A stretch of DNA of 64,000 nt, taken from assembly GCA_947179485.1 (NCBI GenBank), contig OX359247.1, forward strand, positions 1,331,060 through 1,395,059. Reading direction: 5' to 3'. Both the position numbers and the translations under genes were made by a program. The DNA is from Allacma fusca. Lineage: Eukaryota; Arthropoda; Collembola; Symphypleona; Sminthuridae. Positions 43,372 through 52,964 of the stretch are shown one piece after another. Position 1 is the first letter of the stretch. Each line of letters opens with the position of its first letter. Below the pieces are notes generated by a model. The model made no database searches, was not told the origin of the DNA, and saw only the letters and a program-made list of their open reading frames with translations.

Positions 43372-43374
43372 GTT

Positions 43375-44916
43375 ATGGCGGCGCAGCCAAGTTTAAACAA
43401 AAACATTTTTAATGTGTGGAAACTGGGATGGTTACCTACACTTGGAGAACCTCCAAAAATTACATTTGAGGAACTGACCTTTCAGCAAAGACAAATTGTC
43501 TCTACTGTTGAAAGACATGTTAAGCAAAAAATTAAGCAACAGTTTAGTGACCCACTGCTGCTTCTTTGCTCGGGAATGGCAGGCAGTGGCAAAAGCCTAG
43601 TGTGCCAGCATCTCAAGTATATTCTTGAGAGGCAGTCAAAGAATAATCCTAAGTTCAGTTTTATACTCTGTGCATATACTGGAGTATCTGCATTCAATAT
43701 CAGAGGCACAACTTTGCATTCAGCTCTGGGGCTTCCTATTTACTGCAGGGAAGAGGAGTTGGAGAATTTCATTCGGGATGAGAACATTGCTTCTCCTAGA
43801 GCTAAAGAACTAATGAAAATTAACTTTATTTTAATTGACGAGTTTTCCTTTGTGGGCGCAAGATGTTTGTTCACAATTGACAAACTAATGCGAAAATACG
43901 ATGCTGGCAATAATGACAAGCCCTTTGCCGGGAGGTGTGTGTGCCTTATAGGGGACATATTCCAGATCGGTCCCATTGGCGACACTCAACTCTTCAACGC
44001 TAATCCGGAAAGTAAATACTGCGTGCAAGGCCATCAGCTCTACACGTTGTTTACAAACGTGTTTATGCTTAGAACCGTTTTTCGGCAAATAGGCGACAGT
44101 GATGAGCAAGTGGAATTTAGAGCGTTTCTGGATCGTGTGAGACATAGGTCAACCACAGACAATGACATTGTGCTGTTGCGGAAACACATGAAGTGTAATT
44201 TAAGCCAGGCAGAGAGGGACACATTTGCACTATGTCCGCACGTATTTCCTCGCCAAGCTCAGGTCGACATGCATAATTATATGATGTTGAGAGGAATGTA
44301 TCCAGATGATAAAATTATAGCAATTCCAAATGGTTTTGAGGTTCTTAATTTAGCAATTGGATGTCCTGTAATGTTGTTAAAAAATATTATGACTCCATGG
44401 GGTTTGTGCAACGGCAGTTGTGGAACCGTCACCGACATCATTTTCAACAATTACGAAGACAAGGATAGGCCTTTGTGTATTCTAGTTAATTTCCCTCAAT
44501 ACGAGGGAGTTCATCAATATGTAACTAACAGAGGTACTCGGGGAATTCCTGTATTTAAATACAGCGAATACAGTCCATTTACAAGGGAGTGCTTTGATTA
44601 CAAAGTCTACCCACTTCGCCTGTGCTATGGATTGACCATTCACAAGGTGATGGGACTGCCAATGGACAAAATAGCCATACATCTTGGATTCCAAGAAAAT
44701 TCATCGGGGATGGATTATGTGGCGTTGTCTCGCGTCCGTAAATTAGAGGACATTATGATTTTAGATAATGTTATTTCTCCCTATCGGTTTCGCCACGATA
44801 AACACAAATCGTTCGTGCAAAGTTACGAAGAGAGACGACTTATTGCTTTGGAGGGCAAAAGCTCCAAAGGAAATGTCGCATCATACTGGACAAATCGGGC
44901 GTTAGGTTACTTGTAA
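43375..44916 (+). CDS. PIF1-like SF1B DNA helicase of the Polinton
   Basis: A 513-codon intact frame. Walker A is GMAGSGKS (67-74), Walker B is FILIDEFSF (Asp155/Glu156) and motif III is GDIFQIGPIG (about 193-202). The C-terminal 2A/2B region has RLCYGLTIHKVMG and DYVALSRVR, the PIF1/RecD motifs V-VI in which TIHKxQG is usual; here Gln is replaced by Met. The family unwinds DNA 5' to 3' with ATP. In a virus-like element it would assist genome replication alongside PolB. An AATAAA follows at about 44957. A helicase is not part of the minimal Polinton core, so this may be an acquired gene. It is one of the few undamaged frames of the element. Confidence 0.85.
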   Translation: MAAQPSLNKNIFNVWKLGWLPTLGEPPKITFEELTFQQRQIVSTVERHVKQKIKQQFSDPLLLLCSGMAGSGKSLVCQHLKYILERQSKNNPKFSFILCAYTGVSAFNIRGTTLHSALGLPIYCREEELENFIRDENIASPRAKELMKINFILIDEFSFVGARCLFTIDKLMRKYDAGNNDKPFAGRCVCLIGDIFQIGPIGDTQLFNANPESKYCVQGHQLYTLFTNVFMLRTVFRQIGDSDEQVEFRAFLDRVRHRSTTDNDIVLLRKHMKCNLSQAERDTFALCPHVFPRQAQVDMHNYMMLRGMYPDDKIIAIPNGFEVLNLAIGCPVMLLKNIMTPWGLCNGSCGTVTDIIFNNYEDKDRPLCILVNFPQYEGVHQYVTNRGTRGIPVFKYSEYSPFTRECFDYKVYPLRLCYGLTIHKVMGLPMDKIAIHLGFQENSSGMDYVALSRVRKLEDIMILDNVISPYRFRHDKHKSFVQSYEERRLIALEGKSSKGNVASYWTNRALGYL

Positions 44917-45108
44917 GAGAGAAGTGTAAATATATTGATACTTGAAACTTTCGTGTAAAATAAAATGCTTGTTGTATATAACGAAAATGATGACTCTCGC
45001 ATTTTTTATTACTGGCATTCGAATTCATATGTGTAGTATATATAGTAGTCCAGTAGTTGCATTGATACATATACATATTTGAGCATGTTTGTTGACATTT
45101 GTTAATTG

Positions 45109-45649
45109 ATGGTAGTTTGCGGGTATACCGGCAGCTGCCTCGAATGTGTGAAGGAGGGAAATTATTTTGTAGAAACAGTGAAGGAGATCATTTGCTGCGT
45201 GGAAAATTTGGGCACCTTGGACGATGCATTCCGTACGGTGGCAAGAAGTATCTCGGATTGTCCTGCTCAACCCATTTCAGGGGCATTCTTCTTTTGGGGT
45301 ATTAGCCATTCTTTGACCAATTTCATTCTTTTGAATTGGGAGGATGGTGAATGCGGACATATGCCATACTTGAAACTCGTAATGGTCTAATGTGTATTGA
45401 TTACAGCAACACTTGTTGTGCTTGCTGTGCTTCTGCTTCCAACGGGCTGGATTATTTGGAGGTGTACACGAAAACTGGATACTGTAATTAACGGACAGGG
45501 GGACTTGAGCACATTCCTCTCGTTTCGTACACGCGGGAGAGTGTTGATTATGATAGTTTTGCTGAAGCTACATATGAGGAGCCTCCAAGGGATGATTATC
45601 CCATTGTGCACGATGGTTTGCGCACTTACTTAAATGTCCGAGTGAATTC
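45109..45649 (+). pseudogene. Broken Cys-rich single-pass membrane protein
   Basis: An open frame (45109-45390) with eight Cys residues ends at TAA. In the same frame, three codons later, comes a strong transmembrane segment (ITATLVVLAVLLLP then GWIIWRC) and a basic stop-transfer. The frame then shifts at about 45530 into an acidic tail with YEEPP and DDYP motifs ending near 45640. The natural reading is one membrane protein (ectodomain, TM, cytoplasmic tail) with one nonsense codon and one frameshift. No signal peptide is obvious. I recognise no family, and a role in the particle or in cell exit would be guesswork. Confidence 0.45.
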
Positions 45650-45798
45650 AATATTTTTAATTTGGGAACTGTATGGCTTTTCATTGTTAATAAATTTATC
45701 GCCCAATGCTTATTTACAGGATTTGTTTGCTTACTTCATTTCTCGGGCAGTTCAGTATTTTGTTTTCTAGTGAACAGGTTGACTTGAAAAAGTTTGAA

Positions 45799-47008
45799 AT
45801 GAGTAAGCATACACTTAGTAGGATCTGCGAGAAGAAAGCGTTCGGGAAGCCACTTCAAAATCATAGGCAGGTTGTACTTCCGTTTCTAACGACATTTTAT
45901 TACGGTCATACGGGAGCAGTTAGCAACATATTAGACGAGTGTAATTACAGAGGTCAAACAGTTGCGAAATATTGCATATGTATTTCACGAAGAGGAGGGT
46001 ACACTTTCCCACAAGTTTCACATGCAATGTCTGTTGCTCGAATTTAGTGCTGAATTTTTCTCCAGCAACTGCTCAAAAGATTACAAATTTAAGTGTAAAG
46101 TAGAAGGGTGTCCATTTAGCTTTAGCAAATTTTCACAGCTCAACGTTTCCCGAAAGAGGAAGGTCAACAATTTTCATTGGTACGGAGTAATTAAACGTAA
46201 GTTCGAATTATATTTTCTCCATTCTACATTTCTTTATTAAATGTAGCGACTGAATCTACATGTTTTTATTTATTATTATTATTCATATATTTTTATGTAG
46301 TAACTGATGAAGCAACCCTGCTCAGTAAGGGGGAACATCAGGCCCTTCTAGTATCCCTTGATGATTTTGGGCGCCCAGTCACCAAGTTAAATCGTAAGTA
46401 ATGTTTTTCAAATATACAATGCAGTAATAGTTAGTATCACTTCAGTGACAACGCAGTTACTATTTTGAAATATTTTGTATATTCTGGTCGGACCTAATGT
46501 AGGTATTTTGGCTTTGTATGCAACCATACAGTCACCACCTACATCCCCTACACCTGTCCCAAAGTCGGCGGTTAAAAAGGCGCCCCCGAGTATTAAATAC
46601 AACAATAAGATTAACACTCCTTCATACAGTCGTAAGTATAGAGAAACTAAAATTACGGACAATACATGTCTGCGCAAGGTACATGATGTATCTTTATAAA
46701 ATAATGCTCTTTGTATTAATTTAACAGAAAACGAAAAGGAAGATCCCAATTTCAATGATGTACTTGCAGATGCGTTCGATAATATCGAGGAGATGGGAGC
46801 GTTCGGACTTCACGATCAACCAGATTTGTGTTCTGCTAATCCCGATAAATTTCCTACGAAAGGAATGGAGATTCTAGAAGATCTCCAATTCATCGAACTC
46901 CAAGGTATTGAGAATACATTATTGTTGGAAGAAGGAGATATACTCAACGGACCACGATCTCCGAATGGACTTTGTGTGGAACAAGGTAGAGTCCTTACCA
47001 CGACATGA
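45799..47008 (+). CDS. Four-exon gene with zinc-binding-like and acidic regions, unrecognised
   Basis: I read exons 45799-46196 (containing one frameshift at about 45950), 46301-46393, 46503-46631 and 46728-47008. Introns of 104, 109 and 96 bp have GTAAGT donors and AG acceptors, and all joins stay in phase. The second half of exon 1 has SHKFHMQC followed by KCKVEGCPFSF, spaced somewhat like the second half of a RING-H2 finger. Exon 3 is Pro/Lys-rich (SPPTSPTPVPKS). Exon 4 is acidic (DVLADAFDNIEEMG). This layout resembles a regulatory protein rather than a virion protein. The family is unknown. The frameshift suggests the copy is dead, unless the reading of exon 1 is wrong. Confidence 0.5.
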
Positions 47009-47433
47009 AAATCCCTTGATTCGAGGCGTAATTCCCAAACTTTAGACATGTAAAAGTCTGTGTATATATGTATTTTCTTTGATAAAAATATATTAATTAG
47101 GAAGGTTCCCTATTGTAAGAAGCATGACCAGGCATGGACACAATTATGCAATGCGGGTGTAAATATGCTCATACGTTGATTAACGAGTATATGTAAATAA
47201 AATGTTGTAAATAACATTTTTTTCAGTATTCTTACACGAGTTAATAGTATGCCTAATATCAATGCTTGTTCACTATCTTGAATTCAAAATAAGTATATGT
47301 ATGTAGTACAGCAATAACTCGAGCGAAACCAGATAGGTAAATCGCAGCCAATCCACACTGTATTTATACGAAACCATTAAGATATTTTTGGTCATTGATT
47401 CGTGTTCAGTAAAACGTGAAGGCAGAGGGGGAA
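47009..47433. other. Gap between unknown gene and penton-like gene
   Basis: AT-rich. It may contain the 3' end of the preceding gene and the promoter of the penton-like gene; I see nothing specific. Confidence 0.35.
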
Positions 47434-49028
47434 ATGATTCATTCACAATATAACGCGTTCGTTCCATTCGAGGACAGGGAGCATTACATGTATTTGAAAA
47501 ATTCTGCTAATGTTGGTGAATTAAAAAATCAGAGCAATATTATACAGCAATTTCCCGCTGACCTGTCATTTCCGAGGGGTCACTACAAAGTAGGTCTAAC
47601 TGATTTAAGATTCACACGCAGTAAGCCAACTGGGGCGAATGTATTGAAACGTCTTAGCCAGAAAAGGGTTAGACGAACGAGGAAGCGGTACACAATGCTA
47701 CACTTGGCAGCAGTACCCGTCGGTCCCCTGTTTCCAGACTATGTTCCACCAATAGTAAAAGAATACAGCGTGGCTAAGCCAAAAGGTCAAGAGATATCTG
47801 TTTTTGCATCAAATTTTAATAGGACCGTTGGTAAAGAAATAAACACGACGATTGCTCAAACATAAGTTGGGGACGGTTCGTCAGACTGCATCCCGTCTCT
47901 GGCCGTAAGTAAGCTAAATCAAGGATCTTGGTTAATATTTTCAAATACATTCGCAATGTCCTTGGGATTCAACTGGCGTGTTTTCAACGAGGGAATGCAC
48001 AATTCCCAGTGGGTCATTAAAAAGTCTATGCTAGACAAGTATGACATTGGCAGTGACTTTTCCATACAGGTTTACGACTTTAACAACTACAGAGTAAACA
48101 ATTATAAAAAATCAGCAATTTAGTTCTTTGTTTGTTATTAAGCCTCGCAAAAAGGAAGTTTACCAGAGCTTTTTTACGTTTAATTAACCTCTTGGAAGAA
48201 GCTGGTTTCAGAACCTCATTTTCCTTTGACAAGCATGAGGTATGCACTATAGCCATGGGTGCTCCACTCCCAAATGAAAGAGATTACATGATTTTGCCCG
48301 CAGCGCTTCTCGAGTGCCTAGGCTTTGAGAACGATGCATTTATGTTCTCAAAGCAATACAGAGCAAACATGGCGTTCAACAAATCAAAATTTGAAGCTAT
48401 ACCGGTGAATGCAAATTTGTTTAAAACTATTCGCTATTTTGATACGCAGTTTATAAATATGAAGAAACCCAAAAGTCTGAGTGTTACGGACGTAATTTCT
48501 GAAATTAATAGAACATTCGCCGAACAATTCTATAAGCAAGTGCCAATACAATTTTTGTATTCAAACGGAGAATTACTTGTTAAGGAAATTTCCGCTGATA
48601 TTGAAATTACGTTGCCTAATCCAGTTCTAAATTATTTTGGACTACCCCTAGGTAATGTGTTTAAATCGCAGAACAGTTATCCGGTAAGGAAAGAAGTAGT
48701 GGAGCAGGAGGAGGAAATAAAGCACCATGAGGAGGAAGGTGAGCCTCCAAGTCTGGGCTCTAAGAAACGCTTACTTGTTCTTACTAACCTAATTGAGAAT
48801 CAGTCATACGAACGGGTAAAAGCACCCATTCTTAAAGAGCTTAAGCTAAGCGATGAGTATAATAAGGAACAAGAGTATAACTTCTACCCAGTTACATATC
48901 TACCTTTACATGGAAAGAAGGTTGCGGATATTCGGATTTCATTTGTTGATGAGAAATTAAACCCCATAGCCTTTGTCGAAGGAGGTGAAACAGCAGTTAC
49001 GCTACATTTTAAGCCTAAATATTTGTAA
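47434..49028 (+). pseudogene. Penton-like minor capsid protein, broken
   Basis: The first frame (ATG 47434) has the Polinton penton-type opening, in which a short-segment peptide precedes GHYKVGLTDLRF. It runs to an in-frame TAA at 47863-47865 and then stays open to 48121-48123. A second frame, shifted, runs 48132-49028 and contains the conserved later part (FTRAFLRLINLLEEAGF, ILPAALLECLGF) and the typical C-terminus (VTLHFKPKYL). Together they cover one single-jelly-roll minor capsid (penton/PY) protein with one nonsense codon and a frameshift near 48120-48150, where there is an A6 run. Alternatively they are two genes. The capsid vertex protein would pair with the double-jelly-roll protein downstream. 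Confidence 0.65.
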
Positions 49029-49108
49029 AAATACGGCAGGTGTTATGCGTGCTTGAGCCGGGCTCACAGAAGCAGAAAGGCTGTGGAACAGACAACACAA
49101 TTTCATAC

Positions 49109-49306
49109 ATGGCTAGCGGAGGACTTAACCCAGAACCATCTTCATACCTAATCCCACCGAGAAGTGCAGGTAGTGCCACCAAGTCCCGCAGAGTTCGAAA
49201 ATCTCAAACCGGAGCAGGCGGAAGAAGAAGGGAGCAGACCGTCGTAAGTCAAGTCGGTGCGGGACGTAGGCGCGGACGGAGGCGTACAAAGAGAGTGGGT
49301 AGGTAA
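49109..49306 (+). CDS. Small Arg-rich protein, adenovirus core (pX/pVII)-like
   Basis: A 65-codon frame from ATG. The C-terminal half is dominated by Arg/Gly/Lys (GAGGRRREQ, GAGRRRGRRRTKRVGR), while the N-terminus is Ser/Pro-rich. Small protamine-like proteins that condense DNA are found between capsid genes in adenoviruses and adintoviruses, and position between penton and major capsid fits. Sequence similarity is only compositional, so the call is inference. The opposite strand is also open, as expected for CG-rich Arg codons. Confidence 0.45.
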   Translation: MASGGLNPEPSSYLIPPRSAGSATKSRRVRKSQTGAGGRRREQTVVSQVGAGRRRGRRRTKRVGR

Positions 49307-49374
49307 AGGGTGCAAATTGGCTTTGGGCGAAAGACGGGACAAAGACGGTGTGTACGGCGAAAATCCGGTTAATA

Positions 49375-50858
49375 ATGGACCTTAACGCCGTGTTTCAAGA
49401 GAAGCCAACAGTTTACGAGGGGTCGCAACAAAGTGCACGCTCAGAGGTGCAACTATTTGAGATTCCGCCTACGGATCTTACGACTCAACTTAGCAGTGAC
49501 TCCATACAAGCTTTTCCTCTTGTAAGCATTAAGAAGTCGTACCATCCTCAGGAGTTTCTCATCCAGCTGGACTCGTCAGGATATTTTGACCCTGCCGATT
49601 CATTCCTGTCGTTGAACTGTAGAATAGTTAAGCAAGATGGAACACTTTGTGCTGACAATGACGTTGTCACCCCCTCAAACCTCTTCTTTCAAAAAATGTT
49701 TTCCAATTTGGAAATCTACCTGAATGGACAGCTGGTCTCGGACTCTGGAAATCACTATGCACAAATAGCCTACCTCCAAAGGTTACTGGCCTCAAGTCCT
49801 GCGGAGAAGAAGGGGAGGTTGCTAAATGAGTTTTATTATCCCAATAGCAAACCGGAAGTTTATACTACGGCAGATGCCGGTTTTGCATTACGCTTTAACA
49901 AGACTAAAAGTTCGCAACCCTTCACATTACTTGGCAGCTTGGTCGCAAACATTTTCAACCAAAATCGCTACCTCCCAAGTAATTCGGAAATTCGCATAGT
50001 TCTCCGGAGGAACCTTCCCAAGCTATGCTTGACGGCTGCTTATGATACCAAAGCAGGATTCAATGGCTGCCCCTACAACTATCAAATCACGAACGCGGTC
50101 TACTATGCATCAAAGAGGGTTATATCCAAACCCATTATAGATGCACATCGTCACCAGCTGAGCTTAGGGCATACATTCAAGTATCCCACAACAGAGGTAG
50201 AACTGAAAACCTTTACAATAGCTCAGGGATTGACCAGCGTAACTACGGATTCGGTGGTTTTTGGAAAAATCCCTCGTGTACTTGTCCTGGGAATAGTGCC
50301 AAGCATTGCATTCCTAGGCAAGCTTAGCAAGTCCCCCTTCAATTACGTGGACAAGAATTTGTCCGAGCTAGGGTTTACGTGGAATGGCGAGACCGTTGAG
50401 CATCGCACATTCCCCTTCAACTTTAGGAAGGCGCGCACTGCAACCGTGGATGGCAAGCAATTAACAGTCTACTCTGGAGTTGACGACTTCCTACACGCTG
50501 TGGGGTCATTAGAAAAGACAGCCAGGAACGCTTCGCTGGGCAACGGCATAAATCGGGACACGTTTACTGCTGGTAAGTGTAAATTAAATTATATATACTA
50601 TTTAACTTTAACTCGGACTAAAGTGTGGAACAGACTACTTACCATATAATTTACGTTACATTTACAGGTAACGTAATGACTGCTGCGGAGCTGCTGCCTA
50701 ACAGTGGAAACGCCGTCAGTGTAAACAGACGTGGACAGGTCAAGGTGCAGCTGAAGTTCCGAAAACCTTTGGACGAGCCGGTGAACGTCGTTATCTACAC
50801 CCAGTACCAGTCAATTGTAGAAATTGACGGCAACAAGCAAGTCATATTCGATCACTAG
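49375..50858 (+). CDS. Polinton major capsid protein (double jelly roll), spliced
   Basis: Exon 1 is 49375-50572 and exon 2 is 50668-50858, joined by a 95-bp intron (GTAAGT donor, TTTACAG acceptor) in phase, giving 462 residues. Without splicing the frame ends at 50649 after a divergent tail. Typical features are an N-terminal segment with IKKSYHPQEF, an FLSLNCRIVKQDG strand, the SNLFFQKMFSNLEIYLNGQ region characteristic of Polinton/adintovirus hexons, and a C-terminal sheet (VNVVIYTQYQSIVEID). It forms the trimeric capsomer of the icosahedral shell. No stop or shift interrupts it. ATG 49375 is chosen because the frame upstream lacks an ATG. The protease ORF follows at once. Confidence 0.85.
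50573..50667 (+). other. Spliceosomal intron in the major capsid gene
   Basis: 95 bp, starting GTAAGT and ending TTTACAG. Removing it restores phase and fuses the capsid body to a well-conserved C-terminal segment. Its length and signals equal those of the host introns in this window. Confidence 0.75.
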
Positions 50859-50859
50859 G

Positions 50860-51392
50860 ATGAATTCTCATTCCTTGCTCGAGGGCCTGCGTCTACTTCT
50901 GAGCACACCGAAGTGTGAGACTCAATATTTTGTTGTGTCCGCGTGCTTGAGCAGGAAATTAAGAGCTACCCGTGTATATTTATAGTAAACACAGACCTAG
51001 CTCCCGACAGAGGCAAACACTGGATTGCATTTTTTCTATTGTCGCCAAGTGCGTACGAATACTTTGATTCGTTTGGCAAACCCAGATCTTATTATCGGAA
51101 TGTGCAGCGTCCTCGAGGGAAGCTAATTAAGGAAAACTGTTTGCCCATACAAAGTCAGTTTTCGGATGCATGCGGACACTTTTGCCTATACTTTTCCTAC
51201 CTTCGTTCTTTGGATATGCCGTACGAAAAAATTCTCAGACTGTTCAATTCGAATCTGACGGGCAATGAACATTTTGTTGAAAAGTTTGTCCGAAACATTC
51301 CCAACTTGCAGGAACGTGGAATTTATAACATTGATCGCAAAATTCAAACCTGCGTTTCGCTTGTGTACGATTTAAAGTGTAAAAAACAGTAA
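50860..51392 (+). pseudogene. Adenain-type cysteine protease, N-terminal frameshift
   Basis: The catalytic part (50943-51392, 149 codons) has NTDLAPDRGKHWIAFF with catalytic His26 (counted from 50943), then EYFDSFGKP (Asp42), Gln70/Gln72, and nucleophile Cys77 in DACGHFC. That is the order of the adenovirus maturation protease family (C5). There is no ATG at its start. An ATG at 50860, two bases after the capsid stop, opens a different frame with a leucine-rich stretch that looks like the family's N-terminus, so a frameshift near 50940 is likely. The enzyme would process capsid precursors. The active site itself is intact. Confidence 0.75.
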
Positions 51393-51612
51393 ACCTCCCC
51401 ACCACACCTATTTGGCCAATCCGTGTACATTTTAACATTGTAATTGCTACTGATAAAACTATTTATAAGCTTGCACTATTTTGACCATACATTATTTTCA
51501 ACATATACTCTAATACATTTAACCGAATAAAACATTTGTAATGTAAATTTTGTAAATTATCCGGTATTCGAAAAACTGGCGTTAGTACTGCATAGTATGT
51601 AGAGTGAGTAAG

Positions 51613-52260
51613 ATGGATTTCATTGAGTTTAAATTAGCGCACCCATGCACGGCAACACTTCAAGGTCCCACTGGAAGTGGGAAATCAGTCCTGGCTATGG
51701 AAATAATCCGCAGAAGGAATGAAGTATTCGACGCACCTATTGAAAAGGTCATATATGTATATTCTGATTATCAGACTAGCTTTCATAAACTACAGCAGGA
51801 GGATTCAAACATAATATTTACAACTAACATCAACGACATTGAGGAGTTGGCTAGTGACCCCTGCCTAATTGTAGTTGATGATCAGCAAAGTGAAATTGCA
51901 AAAGGTGCAGCAAATGACTTGGTGACCCGATTTTTCACAAAGCATTCACATCATAGGGGAGCGTCAATTATACTAATACTTCAAAATAGCTACGCTAAGG
52001 GTATGCGACACATTAATATCAACACGCAATGGACGTGTCTGTTTGACTCGAGACGTGACAGGTCCACTACTACATCAATCGCAAAGCAAATTTGTCCTGG
52101 ACAAGTCGCATTTTTGCAAGAGGCGTACATTAAGGCTGTTACAGCTAGAGACTATGGCTATATTATTTTGGACCTTCACCCAAAGCATCGACAGTGTAAG
52201 TACTGGGTAAGGTCAGAGCTGTTCCTCTTGGAGAGCTGCCTTGTTTTCGCACCCAAATGA
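51613..52260 (+). CDS. FtsK/HerA-A32-type genome-packaging ATPase
   Basis: 215 codons from ATG 51613, intact. Walker A is GPTGSGKS (18-25) and Walker B is LIVVDDQQ (Asp89/Asp90). A downstream QNSY motif is typical of the A32-like ATPases of Polintons, adintoviruses and virophages, with Gln/Asn as sensor. It would pump DNA into preformed capsids. The length agrees with the compact ATPases of this group. It sits between the protease and the small helical protein, the usual order. Confidence 0.88.
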   Translation: MDFIEFKLAHPCTATLQGPTGSGKSVLAMEIIRRRNEVFDAPIEKVIYVYSDYQTSFHKLQQEDSNIIFTTNINDIEELASDPCLIVVDDQQSEIAKGAANDLVTRFFTKHSHHRGASIILILQNSYAKGMRHININTQWTCLFDSRRDRSTTTSIAKQICPGQVAFLQEAYIKAVTARDYGYIILDLHPKHRQCKYWVRSELFLLESCLVFAPK

Positions 52261-52266
52261 GTTAGA

Positions 52267-52593
52267 ATGCATAATAACTCCAGCAGGTTTGAAAAACGGA
52301 TAAAACTTTTTCATACACTCGCCCTTTCCAGTACAAAGGCATTTAAAGAAATTATTAATAGCTGCGACGAGGAGGATCTAAAGACATTAGTAGAGTGTCT
52401 CGCTAACTTAAACCTTTTTCTTCCACTGACATATTCTCTGACAGGTTTACGGCATTCTACCGTGCTTAAACAGGACTTGGTTAGAAAGGCTAGGTTCGTC
52501 AGGGCGGCACTTGCCGAAATCGTGCTGCATGTATTAATAGGCGAGGTTTTGAGCATCATATGTAGCAATGGCAAAGGTGATGCGAGTGATTGA
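52267..52593 (+). CDS. Small helical Polinton protein
   Basis: 108 codons, starting 7 bases after the ATPase stop. Predominantly helical, with Lys/Arg-rich and Leu-rich segments (FEKRIKLFHTLALSSTKAF, DLKTLVECLANLNLFLP). It resembles in position and pattern the small protein found beside the ATPase in many arthropod Polintons, where a helical basic N-terminus precedes a conserved EC-containing helix. Function unknown; possibly a minor virion component. It overlaps the next ORF by about 25 bases. Confidence 0.5.
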   Translation: MHNNSSRFEKRIKLFHTLALSSTKAFKEIINSCDEEDLKTLVECLANLNLFLPLTYSLTGLRHSTVLKQDLVRKARFVRAALAEIVLHVLIGEVLSIICSNGKGDASD

Positions 52594-52964
52594 GCCCTCT
52601 TTATACGATAAACTAATGAAACTTGCTGCTCACGACCCCTTTGAAACCAGTCAAAGTGGCGAAGAAGTAAAGCATAATGAGGAGAAGGAGGAGATAGAGA
52701 AAATAGAAAAACCTGAATCTAAGTCAGATTAAGTAAGTGCACCAACAGACGTAAGGAAGCACACACCCATTCACGTTTCCATAAAAGTTCTGTGACGGAA
52801 GCTGCTGTAGCTAGTTTGGTAGAAGCTCCAGCAGTCGTTCAATCTGAGAAAGCAGAGGAGACGAGGCGGCGTGTACTACGCCCCCGCAAACAAAAAGGAG
52901 GGGGTGCAAGGAAAATTAAAAAACATCCATCCAAACCAAAGTACCGATATTACTATCGTTGATG
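52568..52964 (+). pseudogene. Charged/basic element protein, frameshifted
   Basis: ATG 52568 opens 54 codons (MAKVMRVIEPSLYDKLMKL, then a Glu/Lys run) ending at TAA 52730-52732. A shifted frame from about 52733 continues with an Ala/Val segment and a Lys/Arg/Gly-rich tail (RPRKQKGGGARKIKK) to a stop at about 52963. The N-terminal VIEPSLYDKL pattern and a basic tail are reminiscent of another conserved small Polinton protein. One frameshift near 52730 would join the parts. A GTAAGT occurs at the break, so splicing is an alternative explanation. Confidence 0.4.
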
